Shown here piece by piece: positions 1 to 5,325 of a DNA stretch of 12,828 bases (its first letter is position 1; every line of letters begins with the position of its first letter). The DNA lies in the NCBI GenBank assembly GCA_038078755.1, contig JBBTSQ010000012.1, positions 1-12,828 of the forward strand, read 5' to 3'. Origin of the DNA: JBBTSQ01 sp038078755. Its GTDB lineage: Bacteria; Patescibacteriota; Minisyncoccia; Phycocordibacterales; JBAYGS01. The position numbers and the translations under genes were made by a program. A model generated the notes under the pieces. That model searched no databases. It worked only from the letters and a program-made list of their open reading frames with translations, and was not told the DNA's origin.

Positions 1-1321
1 GACTCTTGCGCTCTGGTCCCAACATTACTTTTTCAATCGCGCGGATCAAATCAAACTGCGCCACTTTGGTGCGATTTTCGCGCGCTGCCAAAATCGCCCC
101 CTCATTCATCAACGAATACAAATCGGCGCCAGAAAAACCGGGAGTGCGTTCGGCAATTACTTTCAAATTAATATCTTCCGCAAATGGTTTCTTTCGAGAG
201 TGAATAGTCAAAATCGCTTCTCGGTCGGCTCGATCTGGCAAATCAATGGTCACTCGACGATCAAATCGGCCCGGTCGAAGCAGGGCAGGGTCGAGTACAT
301 CCGGTCGGTTGGTTGCCGCCATCACAATCACTTTTTCATTTGGCTCAAAACCGTCCATCTCGACGAGAATCTGATTCAATGTCTGCTCGCGCTCATCATT
401 GCCACCACCAACTCCCGTCCCTCGCACTCGTCCCACCGCATCGATTTCATCGACGAAAATAATTGCCGGCGATGCTTTTTTGGCCATTTGGAAAAGATCT
501 CGCACACGCGATGCGCCGACTCCCACAAACATTTCCACAAATTCAGACCCAGAGATGGAAAAGAAAGCGACGCCCGCCTCCCCCGCCACTGCTCGAGCAA
601 GTAGTGTTTTGCCAGTACCCGGCGCACCCATTAGCAAAATACCTTTCGGGATCACCGCGCCAATCTCCAAAAACTTTTTCGGATTTTTCAAAAAGTCTAC
701 AATTTCAGACAGCTCTTGCTTCGCCTCTTTTGCTCCTGCCACATCTTTGAAGGTTACTTGCTGTTTGGTATCTGATGGAAAGGTAATACGAGCTTTTGAC
801 TGGCCGAAGGTAAAGGCTTGCATGCCCGCCCCTTTCATTTGTCGAGACAGTGTCCAGATGAAAAAGCCAATAAGTAGTATCGGTAGCAAAAATGGCAATA
901 TATTCAACACCCAATATCCTAGTCCGCTTTCGTTTTTCACCTCAATCTTTACCGCTGAAAGCTTGTCTAACGGCACTTTGTAATTTGCAAAAGTGTCGGA
1001 AAGGGTTGATTCAGTCTCTTTTTTTGATTGCTTTTCTTCACCTGACTTGTACACAATCGACAAGGTATCACCTTTCACCTCGATTGAAGCTACCTGCCCT
1101 TTTGCCATATCGCTCGCTACTTCTGAAATCGGAATATGAGGAATCTTTTTCTGGTAATCAGACACGGCTGAATAAATAGAGACAATGACGAACAAGATCA
1201 ACAGTCCGGTGCTGATCTGGTTCCAGATTCCTTTGGGTTCAGGCAATTTCGAACCGCTTTTGCGTGAAAAGCGTTTTTTTCCAGTGTTTTTTAAGTCGTC
1301 TTGAGAGCGTGGTGTATGCAT
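1..1321 (-). CDS. ftsH: ATP-dependent zinc metalloprotease FtsH, C-terminal part missing
   Basis: Membrane-anchored AAA+ protease that extracts and degrades misfolded, unassembled or ssrA-tagged proteins. 440 codons are visible from the ATG at 1321. Residues 1-30 are basic and polar. A first membrane helix lies at about 36-54, an extracytoplasmic domain at 55-135, and a second helix at about 137-158. The AAA domain follows: Walker A GAPGTGKT at 232-239, pore motif FVGVGA at 265-270, Walker B IIFVDEID at 287-294, and the second region of homology NRPDVLDPALLRPGRFDRR at 338-356. The reading runs off the window edge at GPERKS, just before the expected HEXXH zinc site, so protease activity cannot be checked here. 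Upstream is TATGAT, a possible -10, with a leader of roughly 15 nt and no Shine-Dalgarno. It is transcribed in the same direction as the Cys-rich gene at 1405-1929 but separated from it by a terminator. Confidence 0.97.
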   Translation of the reverse strand, partial: MHTPRSQDDLKNTGKKRFSRKSGSKLPEPKGIWNQISTGLLILFVIVSIYSAVSDYQKKIPHIPISEVASDMAKGQVASIEVKGDTLSIVYKSGEEKQSKKETESTLSDTFANYKVPLDKLSAVKIEVKNESGLGYWVLNILPFLLPILLIGFFIWTLSRQMKGAGMQAFTFGQSKARITFPSDTKQQVTFKDVAGAKEAKQELSEIVDFLKNPKKFLEIGAVIPKGILLMGAPGTGKTLLARAVAGEAGVAFFSISGSEFVEMFVGVGASRVRDLFQMAKKASPAIIFVDEIDAVGRVRGTGVGGGNDEREQTLNQILVEMDGFEPNEKVIVMAATNRPDVLDPALLRPGRFDRRVTIDLPDRADREAILTIHSRKKPFAEDINLKVIAERTPGFSGADLYSLMNEGAILAARENRTKVAQFDLIRAIEKVMLGPERKS

Positions 1322-1351
1322 AATAATGAGTGTCACAATATATCATACTTT

Positions 1352-1390
1352 TTAATAAAGAAAAAGCCGTCCAAAACTATGCCGGACGGC
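1352..1390 (-). terminator. Rho-independent terminator of the Cys-rich gene
   Basis: On the minus strand GGACGGC (1384-1390 on plus, read as GCCGTCC) pairs with its complement at 1366-1372, and a T-rich run CTTTTTCTTTATT follows. It lies 15 nt after the stop codon at 1405 and before ftsH, so it separates the two genes. The GCCGTCC/GGACGGC stem word recurs in the rRNA-operon hairpin at 11912-11947. Confidence 0.8.
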
Positions 1391-1404
1391 CTTGCGAAAT
1401 CAGC

Positions 1405-1929
1405 TTAGGAGCTTGAAGGAGTGGTAGCCACTTCTCGAAACGGGCAACGAAAGCCCCAGAGTTTCTCCTCAATAGTGGCTTCACCCAACACGCTCGGATG
1501 AAAATTGAAGTTCAGTGTCTTGCACGGAGCAAGATTAGCACGCTCAAAAAGACACGGATCGTGCGTAAAGACTTGCGGTTCACTGTGTGCCTTATGGCGT
1601 AAACTTGGCAAAGTAAACCATTTGTCATATGACTCCACCATGGCGAAATGTCCACAATGTTTGCAATCACAAAATTTGTAGACAGTAAAGGCTGCACGAC
1701 CATCCTTGATTGCAATAGTAGTGATCAGGGGTGGCCCATCAAACAAAGATACGAGAACTTGAGCAACCCCCGGCGACCCGACGATCGGATACATTTTGAA
1801 TGTCCGCGCAACGTGCGTTCTTCCACAGCACCGACATCCCCGAAATTTTGCCTTGAGATGCCGATCACGAAAAAACAACCCCCCGGCAACTACCACCAGG
1901 CTAATTCCTCCTACCATTTGTGCATCCAT
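1405..1929 (-). CDS. Unknown small Cys-rich protein with N-terminal membrane helix
   Basis: 174 aa; I do not recognise the family. The start at 1929 is chosen because the promoter at 1975-2002 puts the transcript start near 1968, downstream of the longer frame's start at 1995, and because AGGAG and AAGGA lie just before this ATG. Residues 5-20 (MVGGISLVVVAGGLFF) form a short hydrophobic anchor, followed at once by a basic stretch, which suggests an inside-facing bulk domain. Two Cys clusters follow: C32, C34, C35 with H39 (GCRCCGRTH), and C87, C89, C92 with H91 (FCDCKHC). They could form a zinc ribbon or other metal site. Further single Cys lie at 126, 136 and 162. It has its own strong promoter and its own terminator, so it is a single-gene transcript. 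Zinc binding is inference; no function is assigned. Confidence 0.75.
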   Translation of the reverse strand: MDAQMVGGISLVVVAGGLFFRDRHLKAKFRGCRCCGRTHVARTFKMYPIVGSPGVAQVLVSLFDGPPLITTIAIKDGRAAFTVYKFCDCKHCGHFAMVESYDKWFTLPSLRHKAHSEPQVFTHDPCLFERANLAPCKTLNFNFHPSVLGEATIEEKLWGFRCPFREVATTPSSS

Positions 1930-1974
1930 TTTGTTTCCTTTTCTCCTGAGTATGTAAAAAACGATTCCGACATA

Positions 1975-2002
1975 AAGATACCATATACAATACATTTGTC
2001 AA
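1975..2002 (-). promoter_or_regulatory. Strong sigma70-type promoter for the Cys-rich gene
   Basis: Minus strand: a perfect -35 TTGACA (2002-1997), a 16-nt spacer and -10 TATCTT (1980-1975) preceded by TGG, an extended -10. The predicted transcript start is near 1968, giving a leader of about 40 nt with a Shine-Dalgarno before the ATG at 1929. This is the best consensus promoter in the window. Confidence 0.8.
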
Positions 2003-2047
2003 AGCAGAGGTGAGCTGTTACTATTACAAAACTTCCGCAAGTAACAT

Positions 2048-2195
2048 CTTATTCCTCCTTTACTAAAGGAGGCAGTCGAGTCTTCGAGACGGAGGAGTTT
2101 GAATTCAGTACAAATCCCTCCTGCATCAGAATGCAGTGAGCCTATCGTTTGTGATAGGCACCTGTGGACGGTCCCTTTAGTAAAGGGAGAATAAG
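2048..2195. repeat. 148-bp palindromic element with 22-nt terminal inverted repeats
   Basis: The ends 2048-2069 and 2174-2195 are inverted copies of each other with 2 mismatches in 22. Each end is itself nearly palindromic around CCTTTACTAAAGG. Inside are two clean hairpins: CTGCAT/ATGCAG with loop CAGA (from about 2123) and GCCTATC/GATAGGC with a 6-nt loop (from about 2142). No obvious target-site duplication flanks it and no coding frame lies inside. It ends 22 nt before smpB, so it could act as a small MITE-like insertion, a repetitive palindromic element, or part of the smpB leader. I recall similar CTCCCTTTACTAAAGGGAG words from Patescibacteria, but that is not checked here. Confidence 0.6.
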
Positions 2196-2217
2196 AGAAA
2201 ATTTGTTGAGGTTGTAG

Positions 2218-2670
2218 ATGCCTATGACTACCCTAGTAACTCACAAAAAAGCACGGTTTAATTATGAAATCCTCGAAAGTTTCGAGGCAGGTATTGAGTT
2301 GCTCGGTTTCGAAGTCAAAGCCTTGCGTGAACACAAGGGAGCACTTGATGGATCATACGTCACCCTCCGCGGAAGCGAAGCTTTTTTAATCAATTTCGAC
2401 CTCCCTGCGTACCAAGAGAAAAACACCCCAGAGGGCTATGACTCAAAGCGAAATCGCAAGCTCTTGCTCACTAAAGCAGAGATCACGAAGCTGTCCGCTC
2501 AAGAATCCAAGAAAGGCTTGACAATTATCCCTGTTTCGGTATATAATAAGGGGAGAAAAGTCAAGGTATCTATCGCCATTGTCCGCGGAAAGAAGGAGTT
2601 TGATAAACGCGAGACAATCAAGAAGCGCGACACCGAACGACACATCCAGCGCACTTTGAAAAACGAATAA
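2218..2670 (+). CDS. smpB: SsrA-binding protein SmpB
   Basis: Small basic protein that binds the tRNA-like domain of tmRNA and delivers it to stalled ribosomes. 150 aa, the normal family length. The family signature HKKARFNYEILESF, then GIELLGFEVKALREHKG and DGSYV, covers residues 9-48. The oligonucleotide-binding fold continues to about residue 125. The tail from about 125 is strongly basic (GKKEFDKRETIKKRDTERHIQRTL), as expected for the part that enters the decoding centre. The ATG at 2218 is preferred to the one at 2224 because GAGG sits 6 nt upstream of it. Its RNA partner, tmRNA, begins 184 nt downstream on the same strand. A long imperfect hairpin starts at the last base of the stop codon and may act as its 3' end. 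Confidence 0.97.
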   Translation: MPMTTLVTHKKARFNYEILESFEAGIELLGFEVKALREHKGALDGSYVTLRGSEAFLINFDLPAYQEKNTPEGYDSKRNRKLLLTKAEITKLSAQESKKGLTIIPVSVYNKGRKVKVSIAIVRGKKEFDKRETIKKRDTERHIQRTLKNE

Positions 2671-2794
2671 AGAACTTACGCGGTTGGCGTATTCCTTTGT
2701 TGCTTCGCTCGTTTGCTCCTGCGGTGTATGTCATATACACCTTAGTCGCAAACCGAGCTCGCGCCTCGGACTACATCCAACCACCTAAGTTCTT
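2670..2794. repeat. Long imperfect inverted repeat between smpB and tmRNA
   Basis: The arms 2670-2687 and 2777-2794 pair over 18 positions with 2 mismatches. The apex is a 7-bp hairpin GGTGTAT/ATACACC (2723-2729 and 2735-2741). Between them GCTCGTTTGC faces GCAAACCGAGC with a one-base bulge. The whole 125 nt therefore folds as one imperfect rod. There is no clear T-tract, so it is not a standard intrinsic terminator. It could be a 3'-end stabiliser of smpB mRNA, a processing site for a joint smpB-ssrA transcript, or a repetitive element. Confidence 0.55.
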
Positions 2795-2853
2795 ACAAGA
2801 ATCATCCTGTTAGGATCCCCCGCTAGCGCGAAAATAAAATTTTTTCGCTCACG

Positions 2854-3255
2854 GGGGATGATCGGCCTAGACAGGAGAACTATGTAGTATTGCGCATTGT
2901 GGAGCTCCATTACCTCCTAAATCTGATGGAAATCGTAACTGCAAAAACAGTTGCTAAAGCTAAATCTATTGTGTCACCATTTTTTGGTGCCAAGGATCTT
3001 GCTTTCGCTTACGCATTAGCCTAAGCGACATTGACCGAGCTCCCTCCACGGGGTTTGGACCCAGTGTTATATAGTGGATTAGAATCTATCTGATTTCCCG
3101 AGATGGATTCGAAACTAAGGGAATCGGCGATTATGAGTTTTGCTCATTCAATATCACACTCGCTTAAATCTGCTCACACAGAAAAAATCAGCTATACAAT
3201 GTAGATCCAGTATTAACTATTCTCTTGCACCGCGGTTCGATTCCGCGCATCTCCA
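2854..3255 (+). ncRNA. ssrA: Transfer-messenger RNA (tmRNA)
   Basis: Rescues ribosomes stalled on broken mRNAs by acting first as alanyl-tRNA and then as mRNA for a degradation tag. The 5' end GGGGATG (2854-2860) pairs with CATCTCC (3248-3254), giving a 7-bp acceptor stem with one G-U, followed by discriminator A at 3255. The T arm is CGCGG-TTCGATT-CCGCG (3231-3247). AGGAGAA near the 5' end can pair with TTCTCTT just before the T arm, as helix P2 does in known tmRNAs. The reading frame starts at GCA 2941 and ends with TAA at 3022. CCA is not encoded (CAG follows), so it must be added. Length is 402 nt, typical of the one-piece form. The partner gene smpB is just upstream. The promoter is not clear; TAAAAT at 2835-2840 is a weak candidate -10 and would imply a short trimmed leader. 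Confidence 0.95.
2941..3024 (+). other. ssrA: tmRNA tag reading frame (27-residue proteolysis tag)
   Basis: The resume codon is GCA (Ala) directly after CGTAACT, matching the usual purine/pyrimidine context just before resume codons. The frame encodes 27 residues, starting AKTVAKAK and ending DLAFAYALA, then TAA. E. coli has a 10-residue tag ending ALAA. This tag is much longer and ends YALA with one fewer Ala, nearer the long Mycoplasma tags that end YAFA. The first half is basic and the end is hydrophobic and aromatic. Confidence 0.9.
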
Positions 3256-3266
3256 CAGCGTTGAAA

Positions 3267-3298
3267 AAACAAGACCACCTTTTTAGGTGGTCTTGTTT
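3267..3298 (+). terminator. tmRNA terminator hairpin, 14-bp perfect stem
   Basis: AAACAAGACCACCT (3267-3280) and AGGTGGTCTTGTTT (3285-3298) pair perfectly around a TTTT loop, 12 nt after the tmRNA 3' end. The A-rich left foot and T-rich right foot would let it work on either strand. The T-run after the stem is short. Confidence 0.8.
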
Positions 3299-3324
3299 GC
3301 TGTGGAGATGTGCGGAATCGAACC
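3299..3324 (-). repeat. Inverted 26-nt copy of the tmRNA 3' end
   Basis: Read on the minus strand, 3324-3299 matches tmRNA positions 3234-3259 (T loop, T-stem 3' strand, acceptor 3' strand and the following bases) with a single mismatch. The match stops sharply at 3324, because the T-stem 5' strand is not copied. The original and its copy flank the terminator hairpin, so together they form a 26-bp plus 14-bp super-hairpin with 7 unpaired bases on one side. It is not a second tmRNA, since the rest of the tRNA-like fold is absent. Confidence 0.8.
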
Positions 3325-3553
3325 GGGAAGGGGTCGGGAAACGGGAGTTTCCCGTGGAGGAAAACAGCGAGTCTTCGAGTGTTAGAAACCGAGGGCTAAA
3401 AACCGAAGAAATGAAGGTTTTTAGAGACGGAGGCTGACGAGCCGAGTCCGGGTCGGGAACATTTTTAGCAAAAAATGATTCCTGACTCTAAAGAGTCCCG
3501 AGGTATCGAGGGACGAGTGAGATAGCGAAGCGTCCCGCCGTCTCTATCTAAAC
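3325..3553. other. Hairpin-rich intergenic stretch, no gene seen
   Basis: No convincing coding frame. It holds at least five inverted repeats: CGGGAAAC/GTTTCCCG (3335-3354, loop GGGA), CTAAAAACC/GGTTTTTAG (3396-3424), a 15-bp stem with one bulge and one G-U (3452-3486), GACTCT/AGAGTC close behind it, and GGGACG/CGTCCC near 3510-3537. Words such as GAGTCTTCGAG and AGACGGAGG are shared with the element at 2048-2195, so this may be decayed copies of the same repeat family. Confidence 0.5.
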
Positions 3554-3583
3554 AAAAAAACCGCTGGGTGAACCATACGGTTT
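3554..3583 (-). terminator. Rho-independent terminator of an unresolved minus-strand transcript
   Basis: On the minus strand AAACCG (3583-3578) pairs with CGGTTT (3563-3558), with an inner TGG/CCA, followed by a run of seven T. It points to a real minus-strand transcript arriving from 3595-3850. Confidence 0.7.
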
Positions 3584-3840
3584 ATGGAAGGGGTCTAGAA
3601 CAACCCTGCGCTGTGGGTGCCTTGCGTGTACACGCCGCTTAGTTCCCCACAGTATGATGAGTACTTCACCACACCAGAAATACACCCGGCATCGGACTTT
3701 CGCGTCGTCCCAATCGACATTGGACCATAATTTTTCGCTCGTTTCATCCCGCGGGAATCCCCGAACGTTGTGGTCTGATCCAAAGCATTGCTGCCACCCT
3801 TCCAGACACAGGATATCCTCAATAAAATTAAAAAGCAATA
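3584..3840 (-). other. Unresolved minus-strand transcript: small ORF remnant or structured RNA
   Basis: Two readings compete. One frame is open from about 3845 to the TAG at 3595. From a TTG at 3822 it would give 75 aa containing KGGSNALDQTTTFGDSRGMK and ending in QGTHSAGLF, but there is no Shine-Dalgarno and no family I recognise; it could be the C-terminal remnant of a surface protein. Alternatively the strand folds well: TTGGA...ACCA with TGGTCCAA, GTCCAAT with ATTGGGAC, and CTGTGGG/CCCACAG enclosing the perfect palindrome GCGTGTACACGC. The terminator right behind supports transcription either way. No good promoter was found upstream, where DNA is G-rich on this strand (3861-3880). Confidence 0.35.
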
Positions 3841-3903
3841 GCTTTACAATTTATCTACTTCCTCCCCCACCCTCCCCCTAAAACATTTTGAGTACAAAAT
3901 ATT

Positions 3904-3942
3904 CGGGCTAGCCCGGGTGTACCCGTACGCCCTAGGGCGTAC
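3904..3942. repeat. Cluster of CTAG-centred perfect palindromes
   Basis: Two perfect palindromes lie back to back: CGGGCTAGCCCG (3904-3915) and GTACGCCCTAGGGCGTAC (3925-3942). The small hairpin GGGT/ACCC lies between them. They follow the idi stop on the minus strand and are probably transcribed as its 3' end. A related longer palindrome with the same CCCTAGGG core is at 11843-11868. Confidence 0.75.
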
Positions 3943-3964
3943 ATTTCCCCTCAGAAGGGAAATG
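3942..3964 (-). terminator. Hairpin spanning the idi stop codon
   Basis: CATTTCCC (3942-3949) pairs with GGGAAATG (3957-3964). The idi stop TGA (3953-3951) lies in the loop. No T-run follows directly; the CTAG palindromes come next. It may protect or end the idi transcript together with them. Confidence 0.5.
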
Positions 3965-4463
3965 TTTTAGCCTCCAAAATAATCTTGAGCCAGGCGGTGT
4001 ATTTTTCCGGATGTGCGTTGACATCTTTTTTCAAATCAGCAAACGAAATCCATTTGTATTCGTGCACTTCTTCCGGATTAATTTTTAGACCTTCCGCCTC
4101 GCTTCGCCCAACAAAGACGTGATCATATTCGTGTTCAATCAAACCGTTTGCCAAGCCTTCTGCTTTGTACACAAAAGCGTAGAGCTCGATAAGCTCACAA
4201 TCAAAGCCCATTTCTTCTATAAGTCTCCGATGTACTGCCTCCTCTATTTTTTCCCCCACTCGCGGATGACTACAGCAGGTATTAGTCCACAATCCACCTG
4301 AATGATATTTATGAAGCGCTCTTCGTTGCAAGAGTATTTCGCCCTTTTTATTGATCACAAAGATAGAAAAAGCTTCATGGAGTGTGCCTGTCTTATGCGC
4401 CTCAAGCTTATCGATAGCGCCAACACGTTCACCTGTAGCATTTACGATATTGATGTCATTCAT
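3951..4463 (-). CDS. idi: Isopentenyl-diphosphate delta-isomerase, type I
   Basis: Interconverts isopentenyl and dimethylallyl diphosphate, the building blocks of isoprenoids, in the cytoplasm. 170 aa with the type I (Nudix-fold) layout: metal-ligand His in EAHKTGTLHEAFS (H23, H29), LLQRRALHKYHSGGLWTNTC then CSHP with catalytic Cys64 and ligand His66, a degenerate Nudix helix GEKIEEAVHRRLIEEMG (70-86), and the acidic pair in IEHEYDHV (E110, E112) that supplies the second catalytic residue. Spacing of the first two His is one residue shorter than in E. coli. The ATG at 4463 has no Shine-Dalgarno; TGTTATCCT, an extended -10 with its hexamer at 4476-4481, lies 12 nt upstream, so the leader should be very short. 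No other isoprenoid gene is in the window. TGA is the stop. Confidence 0.93.
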   Translation of the reverse strand: MNDINIVNATGERVGAIDKLEAHKTGTLHEAFSIFVINKKGEILLQRRALHKYHSGGLWTNTCCSHPRVGEKIEEAVHRRLIEEMGFDCELIELYAFVYKAEGLANGLIEHEYDHVFVGRSEAEGLKINPEEVHEYKWISFADLKKDVNAHPEKYTAWLKIILEAKTFPF

Positions 4464-4512
4464 AACTATTCACACAGGATAACACAACTAAAGCGAGATA
4501 GATAAGATGGCC

Positions 4513-4536
4513 TGTCTTCGGGTCTACCCCCCCCCC
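4513..4536 (+). repeat. Repeated 14-mer plus poly-C tract upstream of infC
   Basis: TGTCTTCGGGTCTA (4513-4526) recurs exactly at 5272-5285. Here it is followed by ten C (4527-4536), which end one base before the infC -35 box. A 14-C tract lies at 5221-5234 near the second copy. Confidence 0.8.
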
Positions 4537-4537
4537 G

Positions 4538-4566
4538 TTGTCTGTCCCACATATTCGTGCTAGAAT
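4538..4566 (+). promoter_or_regulatory. infC promoter
   Basis: -35 TTGTCT (4538-4543), a 17-nt spacer and -10 TAGAAT (4561-4566). The predicted start is near 4573, leaving a leader of only about 20 nt, too short for the long autoregulatory leader known ahead of infC in Bacillus. Confidence 0.75.
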
Positions 4567-4592
4567 AACCGCCTAATCATAAACACTGACCT

Positions 4593-5111
4593 GTGAGTAC
4601 CCCTAAAGCCCGTATCAATCATCAAATTCGCACAGCTGAACTCCGAGTGATCGGAGCAGATGGCGCTAACCTCGGTGTCCTCCCGCTTGCCGAAGCGCTC
4701 AAGCAAGCACAAGCACTCGAGCTCGACCTCATCGAAATCTCTCCAAACGCCGTCCCTCCGGTCGCCAAAATTATGGACTTTGGTAAGTACCAGTATCTCG
4801 AAAGCAAAAAGGAAAAGCAGGCAAAGGCTAAAGCGCATGTTATTGAACTCAAAACCTTGCAAGTAAAAATCGGTACCGGCGACCATGACCTTGCTCTCAA
4901 GGCGAAGCGCGCTTCTGAATGGCTCCGCGAAGGTCATCGCATCAAGATGGATCTCTTCCTTATCGGCCGATCGAAATATATGAATATCGACTTTTTGAAG
5001 GAGCGTATGGAACGCATTTTGAAATTCATTACCGAGGATTTTGTAGTGGTCGAGCCACCGACCAAAAGCCTAAAGGGATTGTCTGCGATTATTGAGAGGA
5101 AGAAGGGCTAA
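4593..5111 (+). CDS. infC: Translation initiation factor IF-3
   Basis: Binds the 30S subunit, keeps 50S away and checks the start codon-initiator tRNA match. 172 aa, the normal length. The N-domain holds RINHQIRTAELRVIGADGANLGVLPLAEAL (8-37) and DLIEISPNAVPPVAKIMDFGKYQY (45-68). A lysine-rich linker (SKKEKQAKAKAH, 71-82) leads to the C-domain with LKTLQVKIGTGDHDLALKAKRASEWL (86-111), GHRIKMDLFLIGR and EPPTKSLKGLSAII near the end. The start is GTG at 4593; no earlier in-frame start fits the promoter and no Shine-Dalgarno is present. Unusual start codons are typical for infC and in E. coli (AUU) let IF3 control its own translation. First gene of the infC-rpmI-rplT cluster, but rpmI has its own promoter. 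Confidence 0.97.
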   Translation: MSTPKARINHQIRTAELRVIGADGANLGVLPLAEALKQAQALELDLIEISPNAVPPVAKIMDFGKYQYLESKKEKQAKAKAHVIELKTLQVKIGTGDHDLALKAKRASEWLREGHRIKMDLFLIGRSKYMNIDFLKERMERILKFITEDFVVVEPPTKSLKGLSAIIERKKG

Positions 5112-5291
5112 ATACAGAACAGAAGACCTGTCAGACCAGAAGACGAGTCAGACAGGAAAAATCCAGAAGAGTGGCCGCTTCGCGACCACTCTTCTCCCCT
5201 TCTGGTCTNNNNNNNNNNCGCCCCCCCCCCCCCCTCTTCCCCTTCGGTCTTCTCATCTGACAGGTCTGATTTGTCTTCGGGTCTAATTACC
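5112..5291. repeat. infC-rpmI spacer: nested inverted repeats around an assembly gap
   Basis: Ten N fill 5209-5218. Left of the gap is a 10-bp hairpin AGAAGAGTGG/CCACTCTTCT (5165-5195), a possible infC terminator though no T-run follows. AGACCAGAAG (from about 5136) pairs with CTTCTGGTCT (5199-5208), and AGACCTGTCAGA (from about 5124) pairs with TCTGACAGGTCT (about 5258-5269), so the gap sits inside a large nested hairpin. An imperfect direct repeat (CTCTTC, then CCCTTC, then GGTCT) occurs on both sides of the gap, with 14 C (5221-5234) just after it. The repeats and poly-C probably caused the assembly break. Confidence 0.75.
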
Positions 5292-5319
5292 TTGACTTCT
5301 TTCCTCAATCTGCTAAGAT
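5292..5319 (+). promoter_or_regulatory. rpmI-rplT promoter
   Basis: -35 TTGACT (5292-5297), a 16-nt spacer and -10 TAAGAT (5314-5319) preceded by TGC, an extended -10. Predicted start near 5326. It shows that L35-L20 can be transcribed without infC. Confidence 0.8.
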
Positions 5320-5325
5320 AGACTC

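Noticed and set aside
200..983. Open frames on the plus strand opposite ftsH
   Set aside because: They are antisense to a clear FtsH reading with all AAA motifs; composition is that of reverse-strand shadows.
3299..3324. Second tRNA or tmRNA gene on the minus strand
   Set aside because: Only the T-loop and acceptor 3' half is present; the T-stem partner, D domain and 5' acceptor strand are missing.
3225..3437. Open frame of 70 codons on the plus strand
   Set aside because: It starts inside the tmRNA T-arm region and crosses the terminator and inverted repeats; no Shine-Dalgarno or family resemblance.
3766..3825. Possible SRP RNA tip (CTGGAAGG then GGCAGC on the minus strand)
   Set aside because: The GGAA tetraloop is present, but the asymmetric-loop bases and the AGCAG position do not match, and the flanking stem does not form.
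3548..3838. 96-codon minus-strand frame
   Set aside because: It reads straight through the strong terminator at 3554-3583 and is Trp/Arg/Cys-rich with no family resemblance.
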